Of a DNA stretch of 42,932 bases, positions 15,001 through 23,736 are shown piece by piece. This DNA comes from Planctomycetia bacterium. Lineage in GTDB: Bacteria > Planctomycetota > Planctomycetia > Gemmatales > Gemmataceae. A program made the translations under genes and the position numbers. Numbering within the stretch: position 1 is the first letter of the stretch; every line of letters starts with the position of its first letter. Where the stretch lies: NCBI GenBank assembly GCA_005799265.1, contig SYHD01000234.1, positions 1 to 42,932 of the forward strand, in the 5' to 3' direction. Below the pieces are notes generated by a model that saw only the letters and a program-made list of their open reading frames with translations, was not told the DNA's origin and did no database searches.

Positions 15001-18000
15001 TTATTCCACGACGGTCAAACGGACCTCGCTGCTTCGTCCTTCGCGATCCGGGTTGTAGTATTCGTAGGCGCGGGCGGCAGGGACGGCGACTTGCGCCGGC
15101 ATGACGGCGCGCAGACCATAGGCCAAATCCAGAGATTTTTCCGCCGGAAGCTCACGCAGGTAGACCAGCACGGCCAAAGGCTGAATTTCGTATTTGGCGA
15201 TCCGCTCGTTCTTCAGCAAGTTCGCGAGAGATTCAGGTACAACCGTGAAACCCGCAGGAACGGGCAGCTCCACCATTACCATCGGAGCCGACTCCTTGGT
15301 TCGATTTGCGACAGTCGCAATGGCCGCGATGGTCTGGCCGACATTCAGCTTGTCTCGGTCGTACCTGATGCTCAAGCCTAGAGGCGAATCCGCGTCCCCC
15401 TTGTTGCTGGGGACGTGATAGCGGAACGTAACCTGGAAATTCGTCGCGGTGCCGGTCGGCTCGGCAAGCGTGAAGCTTTGCTTTCCCAGGCTCAGGTGGG
15501 CGGACAGGTCGAGCAGTTTCATGACCTCTGACTGATCGGCCCGCATAACCAGGGTTTCCTTTTTGCCCTGGCTCCAGGTCCATTCGATTCGGCGTTCACA
15601 GTCCTCGACCAGCGAACCCGTTCCTGCCAGCATCGCCTTGAGGGCGAGCACGGTGGCCTGGGTGGAGTGCCAGGTGCCTCCGGAATCCTGCTGCTGCACG
15701 ATCCAGGACAGGGCAGCGCGAGCGCTGGCGAGATGCTTGCCTGATTGCAGGAAAGCCAGCGAGGCGAGGGCGGTCGTCTCGACGCTGCCGCTGCGGCCGC
15801 TGCCGTGAAACGTGGTTCGTCCGCCGAGGGGCTGTTCCCACCATATCTGTTTGCCGTCGGCTGAAGATCGCTTGAGTGCGTCCAGTCGATCGAGGTACGG
15901 CGCCGCATCACGTGCCGACGGATCCATGGCGTGCAGTGCGTTGCAAACCAGGGCGAGGACATGCGGATCGTGGATGTCTTCGGGCCGATGTCGCAGGAGA
16001 AACTGCTGCGTGTTCCTGACATCGTTTGTCGGCGCCGGCGTGCGAAAAACGGCCCAGGCGATGTAGGCGGTCGTGCTCAACCGGGCGAGCTCATCGCCGC
16101 CAAGCTTCCCTGGCGCACCGGCGGGGACGTGAGCTTCCGGCGCCCAGGAGCCGTCGGCCTGGCGTTTTTTCAGCAGCCAGGCTCGGGTGCGTTCGATCAA
16201 ACGCGAATCAACGTCATGGACCCGGGCCATGTCTTCGAATTCCATCAGGCCATACGCGGTAAGGGCCTGATTGGCGGGAGGGTTGCCAAACCAGTCGAAA
16301 CCGCCGCCGGCAACCTCGAAACTCACCAGGCGTTGATAGCCAAGGTTGATGTACTTGCGAGCTTTGTCCTCGATGGCTCGTGAATTTTTCTTGGTTCGCT
16401 GCAGGTAATCCAGCGCCAGCACGTTGGGATACGTCGTGGAAGACGTTTGCTCAAAACAGCCCGAGGGGAGGCGAAAGATCGAATCGAGTCCCTCGACCAC
16501 CTGGCTGAATTGCGACGGATAAATCTTGACGAACAGCCGGCCGCTGCCCGGTATCGCCTCCTCCGGAAGGGTGATGGAAAAATCGGTTGGTTGTTTGGGC
16601 AGATTGCCATTCCACACGGTCTCGATGCGGCGCCCGCCGGGAAGCACCTCGATACGGCGTTTGACGGCGTCAGCCACTCCCGATCCGGTGGCAGCGACCT
16701 GCAATTCATGCGTCCCCACCTTCTTGGCCCGCAGCCGGAAGTGAGCGGATCGGACTTCACCTGGCGTCAATTTGAGCTGGCGCGATCCCGGTTCCTGACT
16801 CTCGTACCACTCGGCTGCGGCAAAATCCAGCTTCACGTCTTGAGGCTGATCGAGATAATTGTAAACCACGACCGGCACCGCGATCTCATCCCCCAGGGTC
16901 AGAGCAATCGGGAGGTTGATCTCGACGAAGAAGGGCTGAAATACCTTGATCTTTTCCTGGCTGGCGCCGAGCCGGCCGTCAAGCGTGACCGCGCTGGCCG
17001 TCAGCCGCCAGGTGGTGATCGAGTCTGCGAGCGGGAGGTCCAGATTCGCCCGGCCCTGGTCATCGGTGATCAACTCGGGCCGCCATAGCAGCGTCTCGGG
17101 GAACCACTGCCGCACGCGCGGCCCCGTAGTGCTCTCGGCCACAGGTTCGGGAATCCCTGGCATTTTCTTGTTCGCGTCCTTGAACCCCCAGATGGCCACT
17201 TCGATGTTCTTCAGATTATTGGCCATCTGGGTCCGGGAAGAAGCCTCGCGGACTTTCTGCACGGGAGGAACCATGAAACACATACACGTGAGCAACACAA
17301 TTCCGATCATGCACGCCTCCGCGGCGCCTCCTTCAGAGGTCTTAAATACGCGGTATGTCAGAAAAGCCATACCGAGAATTCCCACGCAGATCCCGATGAC
17401 GATCCAGGCTATCTTGATGACGCCGGCAAGCGATGTTTCAGTCGCCTCGCAGGCTCGAACATTTTCTGGATAGGTCGTGGCAAAGAATGTGGTTGGCCCC
17501 TGCGGATTACGCAGTACGGCGAGAACGCTTTCTGGAACGCTGCCATTCTGGACCAGTTTTTCGAACATGGGATCGTCCAGCACGTCAAAGATGCGCCGAC
17601 TATTATCGACATAGGGGAGCAACGCCTTGATCATCGCTTCGCGATCAGCTGGAGCCTTTTGAACATTGGCGGACAAGGCGAAGAGAGCCTGGTCGAACGT
17701 GCGGCGTTCTTCCTCTTTGTCGGGCGCTGGCGGCGACCAGGACGCGAGATGCAATGCGGGCTGCAACAGCTCGGGCGCCACGGTGTAGAAGGATTGCTCC
17801 GTGCTGGTAGATTGCTGGAGCACGGCGAAGACCGCCTCGTCCACGGCAGCGAGACTCAGAGCGCCGGGGATGGGTTTGCCGAGCGGGTCCGCAAGCTGGA
17901 ATCGCAGCTTGGCCACGCTGGCCGGCTGGTACTCGGGCCGATCCAGCGTGGTCGTGATGGTTACCTGGCTGGCGGGGCGAATGTAAACGAGGCGTGTTTT

Positions 18001-19806
18001 GACTCCCTTGTTCCCCTTGGGACCGAGCCGATACGCGGATAGTTGCATCGTGCCGGAAAGTTCGGGCGGCAGATCGAGCCCGTATTCGCCGCGCCCCTTG
18101 GCCACGGGTATCGCCGCGGTGAGCAGCGTCTGTCCGTCCTTGTGAACATCGACAAGTACGGGTTCGCTGAGGGCGCTCAGCGCGGTGAGCCGCATCGTCT
18201 CCCCGCCTGCATAGACAGCCTTGTCAGTGCGAAACAGGAAGTCATCGTCGGCCTGGCCCGGGTTCCATGTCACCTGCGCGCGGCCGATCCGGCCCTGGTC
18301 GTCGGTGGCGCGCACCGTCCATTCAACGTTTTTGCCGGTTGGAGTGAACTCAAAGCTCGCTACTCCTAGAGCGCTTGTCGTCAGCTCCTTGTCGCTACCG
18401 GAAAAGGCGATGCGGGCCCGCGCCGGTCGGCCGATGACATCGTGGACGTAAAAGAAAATCCGATTCGGCAGCTTTTCGACCAGCGTACCTCCTTCCAGGA
18501 TGCTCTCGATACGCAACGGTTGACTCGTGGCCGGCACGGAGATCTTGCGGGTTTGCGCCTGCCCGGCGCGATCGGTGATGGCGGCACTCAACTCAAGGGA
18601 TAGATCTTTGTCTTTGAGAGTTTCAGGCAGCGGCGGAAATACGAACGTGGTTGTTCCCCCGGCGTCGGTGCGCAGTTTAAGCTCTCGGCGAACAAGTTCG
18701 CCGGCAAAACCATTGCCGTGCAACTGCAACTCGACGTGCGCATCCGCGACGGGCTTGCCGAAAAAGTAGGCCGCCTGCAACTTCCCGCCGACGCGTTGGC
18801 CCGGCTGGTAATAGGGCTGGTCCGCGAGCAGATCGATCTTGAACTTGGGGAGCACATACGGCTTCACCTCGACCGTTAGCTTGCTGGTCGTATCGCCCAC
18901 CTGACATTGAATCGTGTATGGTCCGTGTAGGATTTCGTAGGCCAACGGGCAGGCGCTGCTGGAGATCCCGAATGCACTCGTTACGTCTTTTTGCTTGAAG
19001 ATGATGTTGCCGGCTGGATCGGCAACGGTAAAAACCGCCGTCTGTCCAGCGATCGGTTTCAGGTCGAGACTGCGCAAGGCCAGGGAGCGCACCTGAATGG
19101 TTTGGCCCGGCTGATAGACAGGCCGATCGCTGGTGAGCATGAGCTTCCAGGAATGCACCAGCTGCACGGACCGGACCATCGTCTGGGGCCGCCAACCTGT
19201 GCTGGCCGAGACGCGAAGATCGTAGGTGCCGTCCTTCCAAGCGGGCAATTGAAACGAGGGCTGCCCCGTTCCCTGAGCGTCGGTCTTGAAGTCGGCCAGG
19301 TGAACCCACTGGTCGAGCGCCGGATCGCGCATGGCGATCTTGATCGGCACGTTTACCAGGCCCGTCCCTCGATTGGGATCCACGAGTTCGACACGCAAGG
19401 ATCGTTTGGTCCCGGCGTGCAGCTTGCTCTGACACAGGACCCGCAAATCGTAAGGCGCCGGCGCCAGCGTCCAGTAATAAACGTGCAGACAGAAAAACAG
19501 CATCGCCGCGGCGGCGCCAAGCCACCCGGCGCGGCGATACCAGCGGCGTGGAGCGAGTTGCGTTTGCGCGCTCGCGTTGTCGTGCTGGGCGATCCTGGCC
19601 AGGGTCCTCTGAATCAACTCGGGGCTCGCTTCGCTTGGCGGAAGTTGTTTCAGTGCGTTGTAACGTTGCCCCGCTTCCTCGAGCGCCGCCTGGCAAATCT
19701 TGCAGCGCGCGCAGTGCTGCTCGACATACTCGTTCTGTGCGGGCGTGAGCAGATCGTGAACGTAACTGTCCGCCTGTTCCAGAATGTGTTCGAATGGTGC
19801 GGCCAT
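15001..19806 (-). CDS. Membrane-anchored alpha-2-macroglobulin fused to an anti-sigma zinc finger
   Basis: A 1601-residue fusion. Residues 1-92 are cytoplasmic and carry an HX3CX2C anti-sigma zinc finger (H31, C35, C38). A helix at about 94-113 crosses the membrane. Macroglobulin-like beta domains follow (for example YQPGQTIQVRSLALRSLDL). A complete thioester motif GCFEQ has Cys at 1117, with a helical thioester domain after it, and a receptor-binding-like end. At about 793-849 two further hydrophobic segments occur, followed by PPVQKVREASSRTQMANNL to KKMPG (about 847-880), which matches the start of DUF1559 prepilins. This lies just ahead of the conserved WRPELITDDQGRANLDLPLA, near where a bait region would be. 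The start at 19806 has AGAGGAAAA. The ECF sigma gene is 46 bases upstream, so it is probably that factor's anti-sigma and surface sensor. Confidence 0.9.
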   Translation of the reverse strand: MAAPFEHILEQADSYVHDLLTPAQNEYVEQHCARCKICQAALEEAGQRYNALKQLPPSEASPELIQRTLARIAQHDNASAQTQLAPRRWYRRAGWLGAAAAMLFFCLHVYYWTLAPAPYDLRVLCQSKLHAGTKRSLRVELVDPNRGTGLVNVPIKIAMRDPALDQWVHLADFKTDAQGTGQPSFQLPAWKDGTYDLRVSASTGWRPQTMVRSVQLVHSWKLMLTSDRPVYQPGQTIQVRSLALRSLDLKPIAGQTAVFTVADPAGNIIFKQKDVTSAFGISSSACPLAYEILHGPYTIQCQVGDTTSKLTVEVKPYVLPKFKIDLLADQPYYQPGQRVGGKLQAAYFFGKPVADAHVELQLHGNGFAGELVRRELKLRTDAGGTTTFVFPPLPETLKDKDLSLELSAAITDRAGQAQTRKISVPATSQPLRIESILEGGTLVEKLPNRIFFYVHDVIGRPARARIAFSGSDKELTTSALGVASFEFTPTGKNVEWTVRATDDQGRIGRAQVTWNPGQADDDFLFRTDKAVYAGGETMRLTALSALSEPVLVDVHKDGQTLLTAAIPVAKGRGEYGLDLPPELSGTMQLSAYRLGPKGNKGVKTRLVYIRPASQVTITTTLDRPEYQPASVAKLRFQLADPLGKPIPGALSLAAVDEAVFAVLQQSTSTEQSFYTVAPELLQPALHLASWSPPAPDKEEERRTFDQALFALSANVQKAPADREAMIKALLPYVDNSRRIFDVLDDPMFEKLVQNGSVPESVLAVLRNPQGPTTFFATTYPENVRACEATETSLAGVIKIAWIVIGICVGILGMAFLTYRVFKTSEGGAAEACMIGIVLLTCMCFMVPPVQKVREASSRTQMANNLKNIEVAIWGFKDANKKMPGIPEPVAESTTGPRVRQWFPETLLWRPELITDDQGRANLDLPLADSITTWRLTASAVTLDGRLGASQEKIKVFQPFFVEINLPIALTLGDEIAVPVVVYNYLDQPQDVKLDFAAAEWYESQEPGSRQLKLTPGEVRSAHFRLRAKKVGTHELQVAATGSGVADAVKRRIEVLPGGRRIETVWNGNLPKQPTDFSITLPEEAIPGSGRLFVKIYPSQFSQVVEGLDSIFRLPSGCFEQTSSTTYPNVLALDYLQRTKKNSRAIEDKARKYINLGYQRLVSFEVAGGGFDWFGNPPANQALTAYGLMEFEDMARVHDVDSRLIERTRAWLLKKRQADGSWAPEAHVPAGAPGKLGGDELARLSTTAYIAWAVFRTPAPTNDVRNTQQFLLRHRPEDIHDPHVLALVCNALHAMDPSARDAAPYLDRLDALKRSSADGKQIWWEQPLGGRTTFHGSGRSGSVETTALASLAFLQSGKHLASARAALSWIVQQQDSGGTWHSTQATVLALKAMLAGTGSLVEDCERRIEWTWSQGKKETLVMRADQSEVMKLLDLSAHLSLGKQSFTLAEPTGTATNFQVTFRYHVPSNKGDADSPLGLSIRYDRDKLNVGQTIAAIATVANRTKESAPMVMVELPVPAGFTVVPESLANLLKNERIAKYEIQPLAVLVYLRELPAEKSLDLAYGLRAVMPAQVAVPAARAYEYYNPDREGRSSEVRLTVVE

Positions 19807-19852
19807 TTGATTTTCCTCTGCGTGTTTGTGAAAATGGCGCGACAGGCGCGAA

Positions 19853-20416
19853 TCAATCGTCTTGTCCCAACCGACCTTCGAGCATCTCGCGCAAGGCGCA
19901 CAAACCGCGGTGCATGTGGCTGCGTACCGTGCCTTCGGGTTGATCGAGCACCAGGGCGATTTCCGCATACGACATTTGCTGCCAGATGCGCAAGACGACG
20001 ACGACGCGCTGCGGCTCCGGCAGATGAGCGACCGCGGCGGCAATGATCGTTGCCCTCTCCATGGCCAGCACCGACGTAACCGGCGAACTCCGCCCCGGGA
20101 ACGACTCCGGCAGATCCTTGTCCGCGAGAGGCGCCGTGGGGAGCACGGCCCGGCGAAAGTCAGAACGGCAGCGGTTCACCGCGATGGCGTACAGCCACGT
20201 CTTAAAAGGCCGGGGATACTCGTAAAGACCGCGCTTGCACCACACCGCCAGGAAGACCTCCTGAAAGAGTTCTTCGCCGCGGTGGTAATCGCCGGTCATG
20301 CGCTGAAGGAAGCTCAACAACGGCGTGGCGTGACGGCGCATCAAGGTTGCCAGGGGCGCGTTTTTTCCCTTGGCCACCTCCGCCATCAATGCTTCATCGC
20401 CCGTTGGTTCGTTCAT
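19853..20416 (-). CDS. ECF-type RNA polymerase sigma factor
   Basis: A 187-residue sigma factor with only regions 2 and 4. Region 2 is in RGEELFQEVFLAVWCKRGLY and FKTWLYAIAVNRCRSDFRR. Region 4 has LPEPQRVVVVLRIWQQMSYA and the recognition helix in EIALVLDQPEGTVRSHMHRG. The linker (LPTAPLADKDLPESFPGRSS) is short. The downstream gene, 46 bases away and in the same direction, codes for the anti-sigma/alpha-2-macroglobulin fusion. The expected arrangement is that the zinc finger holds this factor inactive until the outer domain is perturbed. Autoregulation is likely but I did not find a duplicated promoter motif. The ATG at 20416 has only a modest ribosome site. Confidence 0.93.
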   Translation of the reverse strand: MNEPTGDEALMAEVAKGKNAPLATLMRRHATPLLSFLQRMTGDYHRGEELFQEVFLAVWCKRGLYEYPRPFKTWLYAIAVNRCRSDFRRAVLPTAPLADKDLPESFPGRSSPVTSVLAMERATIIAAAVAHLPEPQRVVVVLRIWQQMSYAEIALVLDQPEGTVRSHMHRGLCALREMLEGRLGQDD

Positions 20417-20571
20417 GAGCCTGGCCCATGGAATCTCGATGGGATGTGTCCGGCTGCAACCTATTACGCACGTTCCCGTGATTTCGTTGCGACAAAAATG
20501 GCAAAGCCGACATCGTTTCCGCCGAGGCCAGCGGGGCCGGTTCGATCTCCGTCTGGGTAGTTCGGGCTGGC

Positions 20572-20741
20572 GTTACAAGAAATGTAACCGTTCACCCATC
20601 TCCCCTGTACTCAGGGGAGATGGGTTGGGGGTGAGGGGTTGGAGCGTCGCGCAACGGTCTGTTCTCCCCCTCACCCCCGACCCCTCTCCCCCCGAGTACA
20701 GGGGGAGAGGGGAGGTAAATGGGTTACCAAGAAATGTTGCC
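20572..20741. repeat. Composite inverted repeat flanked by near-direct repeats
   Basis: This is the main content of the 445-base gap between the sigma gene and the FGE-like gene; I see no gene there. Two hairpins (13-base arms 20595-20607/20612-20624 and 12-base arms 20681-20692/20701-20712) are inverted copies of one another. Both carry TGTACTC or GAGTACA in the loop. GGGGGTGAGGGG and its near-complement between them make an outer stem. The block is flanked by imperfect 18-19-base direct repeats (GTTACAAGAAATGTAACC at 20572; GTTACCAAGAAATGTTGCC at 20723), as a target duplication or a larger repeat unit would give. Clusters like CCCTCACCCCCGACCCCTC recur in planctomycete genomes, as I recall. 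Confidence 0.75.
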
Positions 20742-20861
20742 AGAAGAATGGCTGCTTTTGACGGTGCGAATCGGGACTGCTGACCGAAGAGAAGAACAGC
20801 TTGCTGGGCCTAATTGGCTGCGCAGCCTCGTTGTCGGCGCGGCGCCGGTCGACAACAGGAC

Positions 20862-21674
20862 TCACTCCGCGTGAAAGCACACACGCAAGCCAATGGCGTC
20901 GTCTCCCCAGGTGGGCGCCAGCTTGTATCGGCTCGCCGAGCGACAGTAATCGGGATAGATGCCCCACGCTCCGCCCCGCATCACTCGGTCCTTTCCGGTC
21001 GCCGGCCCCTGCGGATCGACCACATCGCTCCACGGATAATCCCCATGCCAGTCCTGACACCACTGCCAAACATTGCCACACATGTCGTGCAGTCCCCACG
21101 CATTGGCCGGGAAGCTTCCGACGAGAGTCGTCTTTTTCCTGAACACCCCCTTCGTGCCGTTCCCATAGGCGACATCGCCGAGGTAGTTCGCCTGATCCGT
21201 CGAGATGGTTGCGCCGAAGAAAAATGGCGTCGTCGTTCCTGCGCGGCAGGCATACTCCCATTCAGCCTCGGTCGGGAGTCGGTAGGGTCTCTTGTCCTTG
21301 GCCCCAAGCTTCTTCACAAAATCCTGGCCATGCTCCCATGAAACTCGCTCCACGGGGAGGCGCTTTTCGCTCTGGAACTTGGCGGGATTCTTGCCCATGA
21401 TTGTCTGCCATTCCTCCTGGGTGACGGCATGAACGCCCATGTAGAAGCCCCTGGTCAGCGTGACCTTGTGTTGAACTTCATCGTCACGCCTTTCTTTTTC
21501 GTCCTTGGGGCTCCCCATCATGAAGCTGCCCGGAGGTATCCAGACGAATTTCATACCGATGGCGTTGGTGAAGTTTTTGGGTGGGTCTTTTTGTTGCGCG
21601 CGGATCGGGATATGTGCCAGAGCGGCAGCGTGACCTATCCAGGCAAGGGTCAAGAGCGTGAGAACCTTTGGCAT
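20862..21674 (-). CDS. Secreted formylglycine-generating-enzyme-fold (SUMF1-like) protein
   Basis: A 270-residue protein with a signal peptide (MPKVLTLLTLAWIGHAAALA) and a full FGE-sulfatase fold: GMKFVWIPPGSFMMGSP, GFYMGVHAVTQEEWQTIMG, RLPTEAEWEYACRAG, ANAWGLHDMCGNVWQWCQDW and RVMRGGAWGIYPDYCRSASR. Sulfatase-activating FGE needs two cysteines just after RGGS/AW. Here only the second is present (in PDYCRSA) and the first position is Ile, so it probably does not make formylglycine. Many secreted planctomycete members of the fold have unknown roles. The start at 21674 has AAAGGGGA upstream. It follows the small secreted protein by 21 bases, so the two are probably co-transcribed. Confidence 0.88.
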   Translation of the reverse strand: MPKVLTLLTLAWIGHAAALAHIPIRAQQKDPPKNFTNAIGMKFVWIPPGSFMMGSPKDEKERRDDEVQHKVTLTRGFYMGVHAVTQEEWQTIMGKNPAKFQSEKRLPVERVSWEHGQDFVKKLGAKDKRPYRLPTEAEWEYACRAGTTTPFFFGATISTDQANYLGDVAYGNGTKGVFRKKTTLVGSFPANAWGLHDMCGNVWQWCQDWHGDYPWSDVVDPQGPATGKDRVMRGGAWGIYPDYCRSASRYKLAPTWGDDAIGLRVCFHAE

Positions 21675-21695
21675 GTTGTCCCCTTTGCACGCCGG

Positions 21696-22247
21696 TTATT
21701 TCTTGTACCTTCGATGCCCCACGGTCTTGCCTGACTTGAGATCCACGATCTCCAGATATTGTCCGGCGCTCTCGTCGCCGAATACGCGGACGGCGTCGCT
21801 GTTGATGATCTCCAGATTCACGGAGTTAGAATACCTGGAATGGGGGATTGGGCCGAGCCCTTGGAGGGGAGTTTTCCAAAGCTGCTTGCCAGTCTTCAAG
21901 TCGCAGGCAATCAGCGTGCAGCCCGTCCTGCCGTGTCCGAAATCGGCGTAAACCAGCACGTCGCCGCTGGACGTGAAAACCGAGCGGTAGTGTCCCGTCC
22001 AGGCGACGAGTTCCTTGCCGCCAGCCACGACCCGAATGATGATCGGGCCAGGCTTGTTGCTCGGTCGGATCAGTTCCACCTGATAAGCCATCGAAAACCG
22101 CAGAAACGAGTCGGTGACGCTGGCCTGCTCCGTTGAGAATTTCCAGGGCATGGCGTCTGCTATTTTTTGGTAATCCTGCCCATGACCAACCGCGGCACCG
22201 ACGAGGATGATGCCGAACACCCACGGCAAATGAGAGAACCGCTTCAT
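21696..22247 (-). CDS. Small secreted beta-propeller-like protein
   Basis: A 183-residue protein with a signal peptide (MKRFSHLPWVFGIILVGAAVGHGQ). The rest contains repeated short strands. Motifs such as GDVLVYADFGHGRTGCTLIACDL, TGKQLWKTPLQGLGP and GQYLEIVDLKSGKTVGHR read like two or three blades of a PQQ-type or WD-like propeller. At this length it cannot close a propeller alone, so it may be a fragment of a larger ancestral protein or a distinct beta fold. The start at 22247 is firm, with AGGAGG five to six bases upstream. It precedes the FGE-fold gene by 21 bases, hinting at a shared extracytoplasmic role. No enzyme function is visible. Confidence 0.75.
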   Translation of the reverse strand: MKRFSHLPWVFGIILVGAAVGHGQDYQKIADAMPWKFSTEQASVTDSFLRFSMAYQVELIRPSNKPGPIIIRVVAGGKELVAWTGHYRSVFTSSGDVLVYADFGHGRTGCTLIACDLKTGKQLWKTPLQGLGPIPHSRYSNSVNLEIINSDAVRVFGDESAGQYLEIVDLKSGKTVGHRRYKK

Positions 22248-22320
22248 GGTCGCCTCCTGATGTCCGTTGTCCCGAACAGCGAATCGTGGCCTTTGCTGGA
22301 AGGTTTGCTCAAATCACGAA

Positions 22321-23610
22321 TCAGATCACCGTCCCGTCGAGCACGGTCGCGCTCTTGGGAATGACGACGATGCCGTCGCGGATGACGAAGTTCGGGCCTT
22401 CGCCATTCTTGAGTTTGTCCTTGTTGAAGAGATGTACGTTGGCGCCGACGCGGGCGTCCTTGTCGAGGATGGCGTTGTCGATCACCGAATTGTCGCCGAT
22501 GCCGACGTTGGGCAGGCCGCGGCGCTGGTTCTCCGATTTTTCAAGGGCGGTCTCATAGCGGTCGGCGCCGATGATGACGCTGTTCTTGATGGACACGTTC
22601 TTGCCGATCTGAGTGCGAATGCCGATGACGCTGCGCGTGATCTTGGTCCCCGAGTTGATGGCGCAGCCATCGGAGATCAGGGCGTGATCGAGCACGGCCG
22701 CGTTGATGCGCGAAGCGGGCAGATAGCGCATGCGCGTGTAAATCAGCCCTTCCGGCGCGTGAAAGACGAACGGGGGATGCTCGGCAGTCAAGGCAAGGTT
22801 TGCCTCGTGATACGACTTCACGGTGCCGACGTCTTCCCAGTAGTTGTCGAAGAGGTGGGCATGGATGCGGCGCGTGTTGAGGCTGCGCGGGAAGATATCT
22901 TTGCCGAAATCGGTGGCCAGCGGGGGTTCGTTCAAGAGCTGGATGAGAGCGTCGCGATGGAAGAGATAGATGCCCATGCTCGCCAGGAATGGCCGGCCGT
23001 TGCACGGGACGCCCCGCGTTTCCATCCACGCCTCGGACATGCGCATCGGTTCGAGCTTGTCGGGCGTCTGCGGCTTTTCGACGAAGCCGTTGACGCGCCC
23101 GGTGTCGTCGGCGTGCAGGAGGCCGAGTTGCGAGGTTTGCTCCTCGCGCACCGGCATGACGGCGATGGTCACCTCCGCGTCGGTCTGGCGATGCGTTTCC
23201 AGAAGTTGGCGAAAGTCCATGCGATAAAGCTGATCGCCCGACAAGATCAGCACGTCACGGCACGGATCCTCGTGGACGTAGCGGATGTTCTGCCGGACGG
23301 CGTCGGCCGTGCCTTGGTACCAATCGGATGCTTCGTTGGTTTGCTGGGCAGCCAGGATTTCGACGAAACCCTTCGAGAACGGATCGAATTTGTACGTATT
23401 GAGGATATGGCGATGCAAACTGACGCTGAGAAACTGGGTCAGCACGTAAATGCGATTGAGCTCGCTGTTGATGCAGTTGGAGATCGGGATGTCGATCAGG
23501 CGATATTTACCGCCGATGGGGACCGCCGGCTTGCTGCGCAGCATAGTCAGCGGGTAAAGGCGGGTACCGCGTCCGCCGCCGAGGATCAAGCTCAAGACTT
23601 CACGATGCAT
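22321..23610 (-). CDS. glgC: Glucose-1-phosphate adenylyltransferase
   Basis: A 429-residue ADP-glucose pyrophosphorylase making ADP-glucose for glycogen. The N-terminal catalytic domain has LILGGGRGTRLYPLTMLRSK, KPAVPIGGKYRLIDIPISNC, the DWYQGTADAVRQN segment, VLILSGDQLYRMD, GFVEKPQTP and ASMGIYLF. The C-terminal left-handed beta helix follows (LISDGCAINSGTKITRSVIG, VSIKNSVIIGADRYE). The length is usual for the bacterial enzyme. The start at 23610 gives MHREVLSLILGGG; the frame is open further upstream but that part has no family sequence. It is divergent from the epimerase gene across a repeat-bearing intergenic region. No glycogen synthase or branching enzyme gene is in the window. Confidence 0.95.
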   Translation of the reverse strand: MHREVLSLILGGGRGTRLYPLTMLRSKPAVPIGGKYRLIDIPISNCINSELNRIYVLTQFLSVSLHRHILNTYKFDPFSKGFVEILAAQQTNEASDWYQGTADAVRQNIRYVHEDPCRDVLILSGDQLYRMDFRQLLETHRQTDAEVTIAVMPVREEQTSQLGLLHADDTGRVNGFVEKPQTPDKLEPMRMSEAWMETRGVPCNGRPFLASMGIYLFHRDALIQLLNEPPLATDFGKDIFPRSLNTRRIHAHLFDNYWEDVGTVKSYHEANLALTAEHPPFVFHAPEGLIYTRMRYLPASRINAAVLDHALISDGCAINSGTKITRSVIGIRTQIGKNVSIKNSVIIGADRYETALEKSENQRRGLPNVGIGDNSVIDNAILDKDARVGANVHLFNKDKLKNGEGPNFVIRDGIVVIPKSATVLDGTVI

Positions 23611-23736
23611 GATGGAGAGTTCCTGCCATTCCGAGGAGACAAGGATGCCCGCCGCCGGCGTCGGGGCGATCCCGGCGAATGCGGGTATCAATGTAGCAGG
23701 GGGCGGGCAATTGGGTAGAGAAATCTCGTGAAAGTT

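Noticed and set aside
22267..23718. Long open frame on the plus strand over glgC
   Set aside because: glgC on the minus strand has all ADP-glucose pyrophosphorylase motifs. The opposite frame is an artefact of high-GC codon use.
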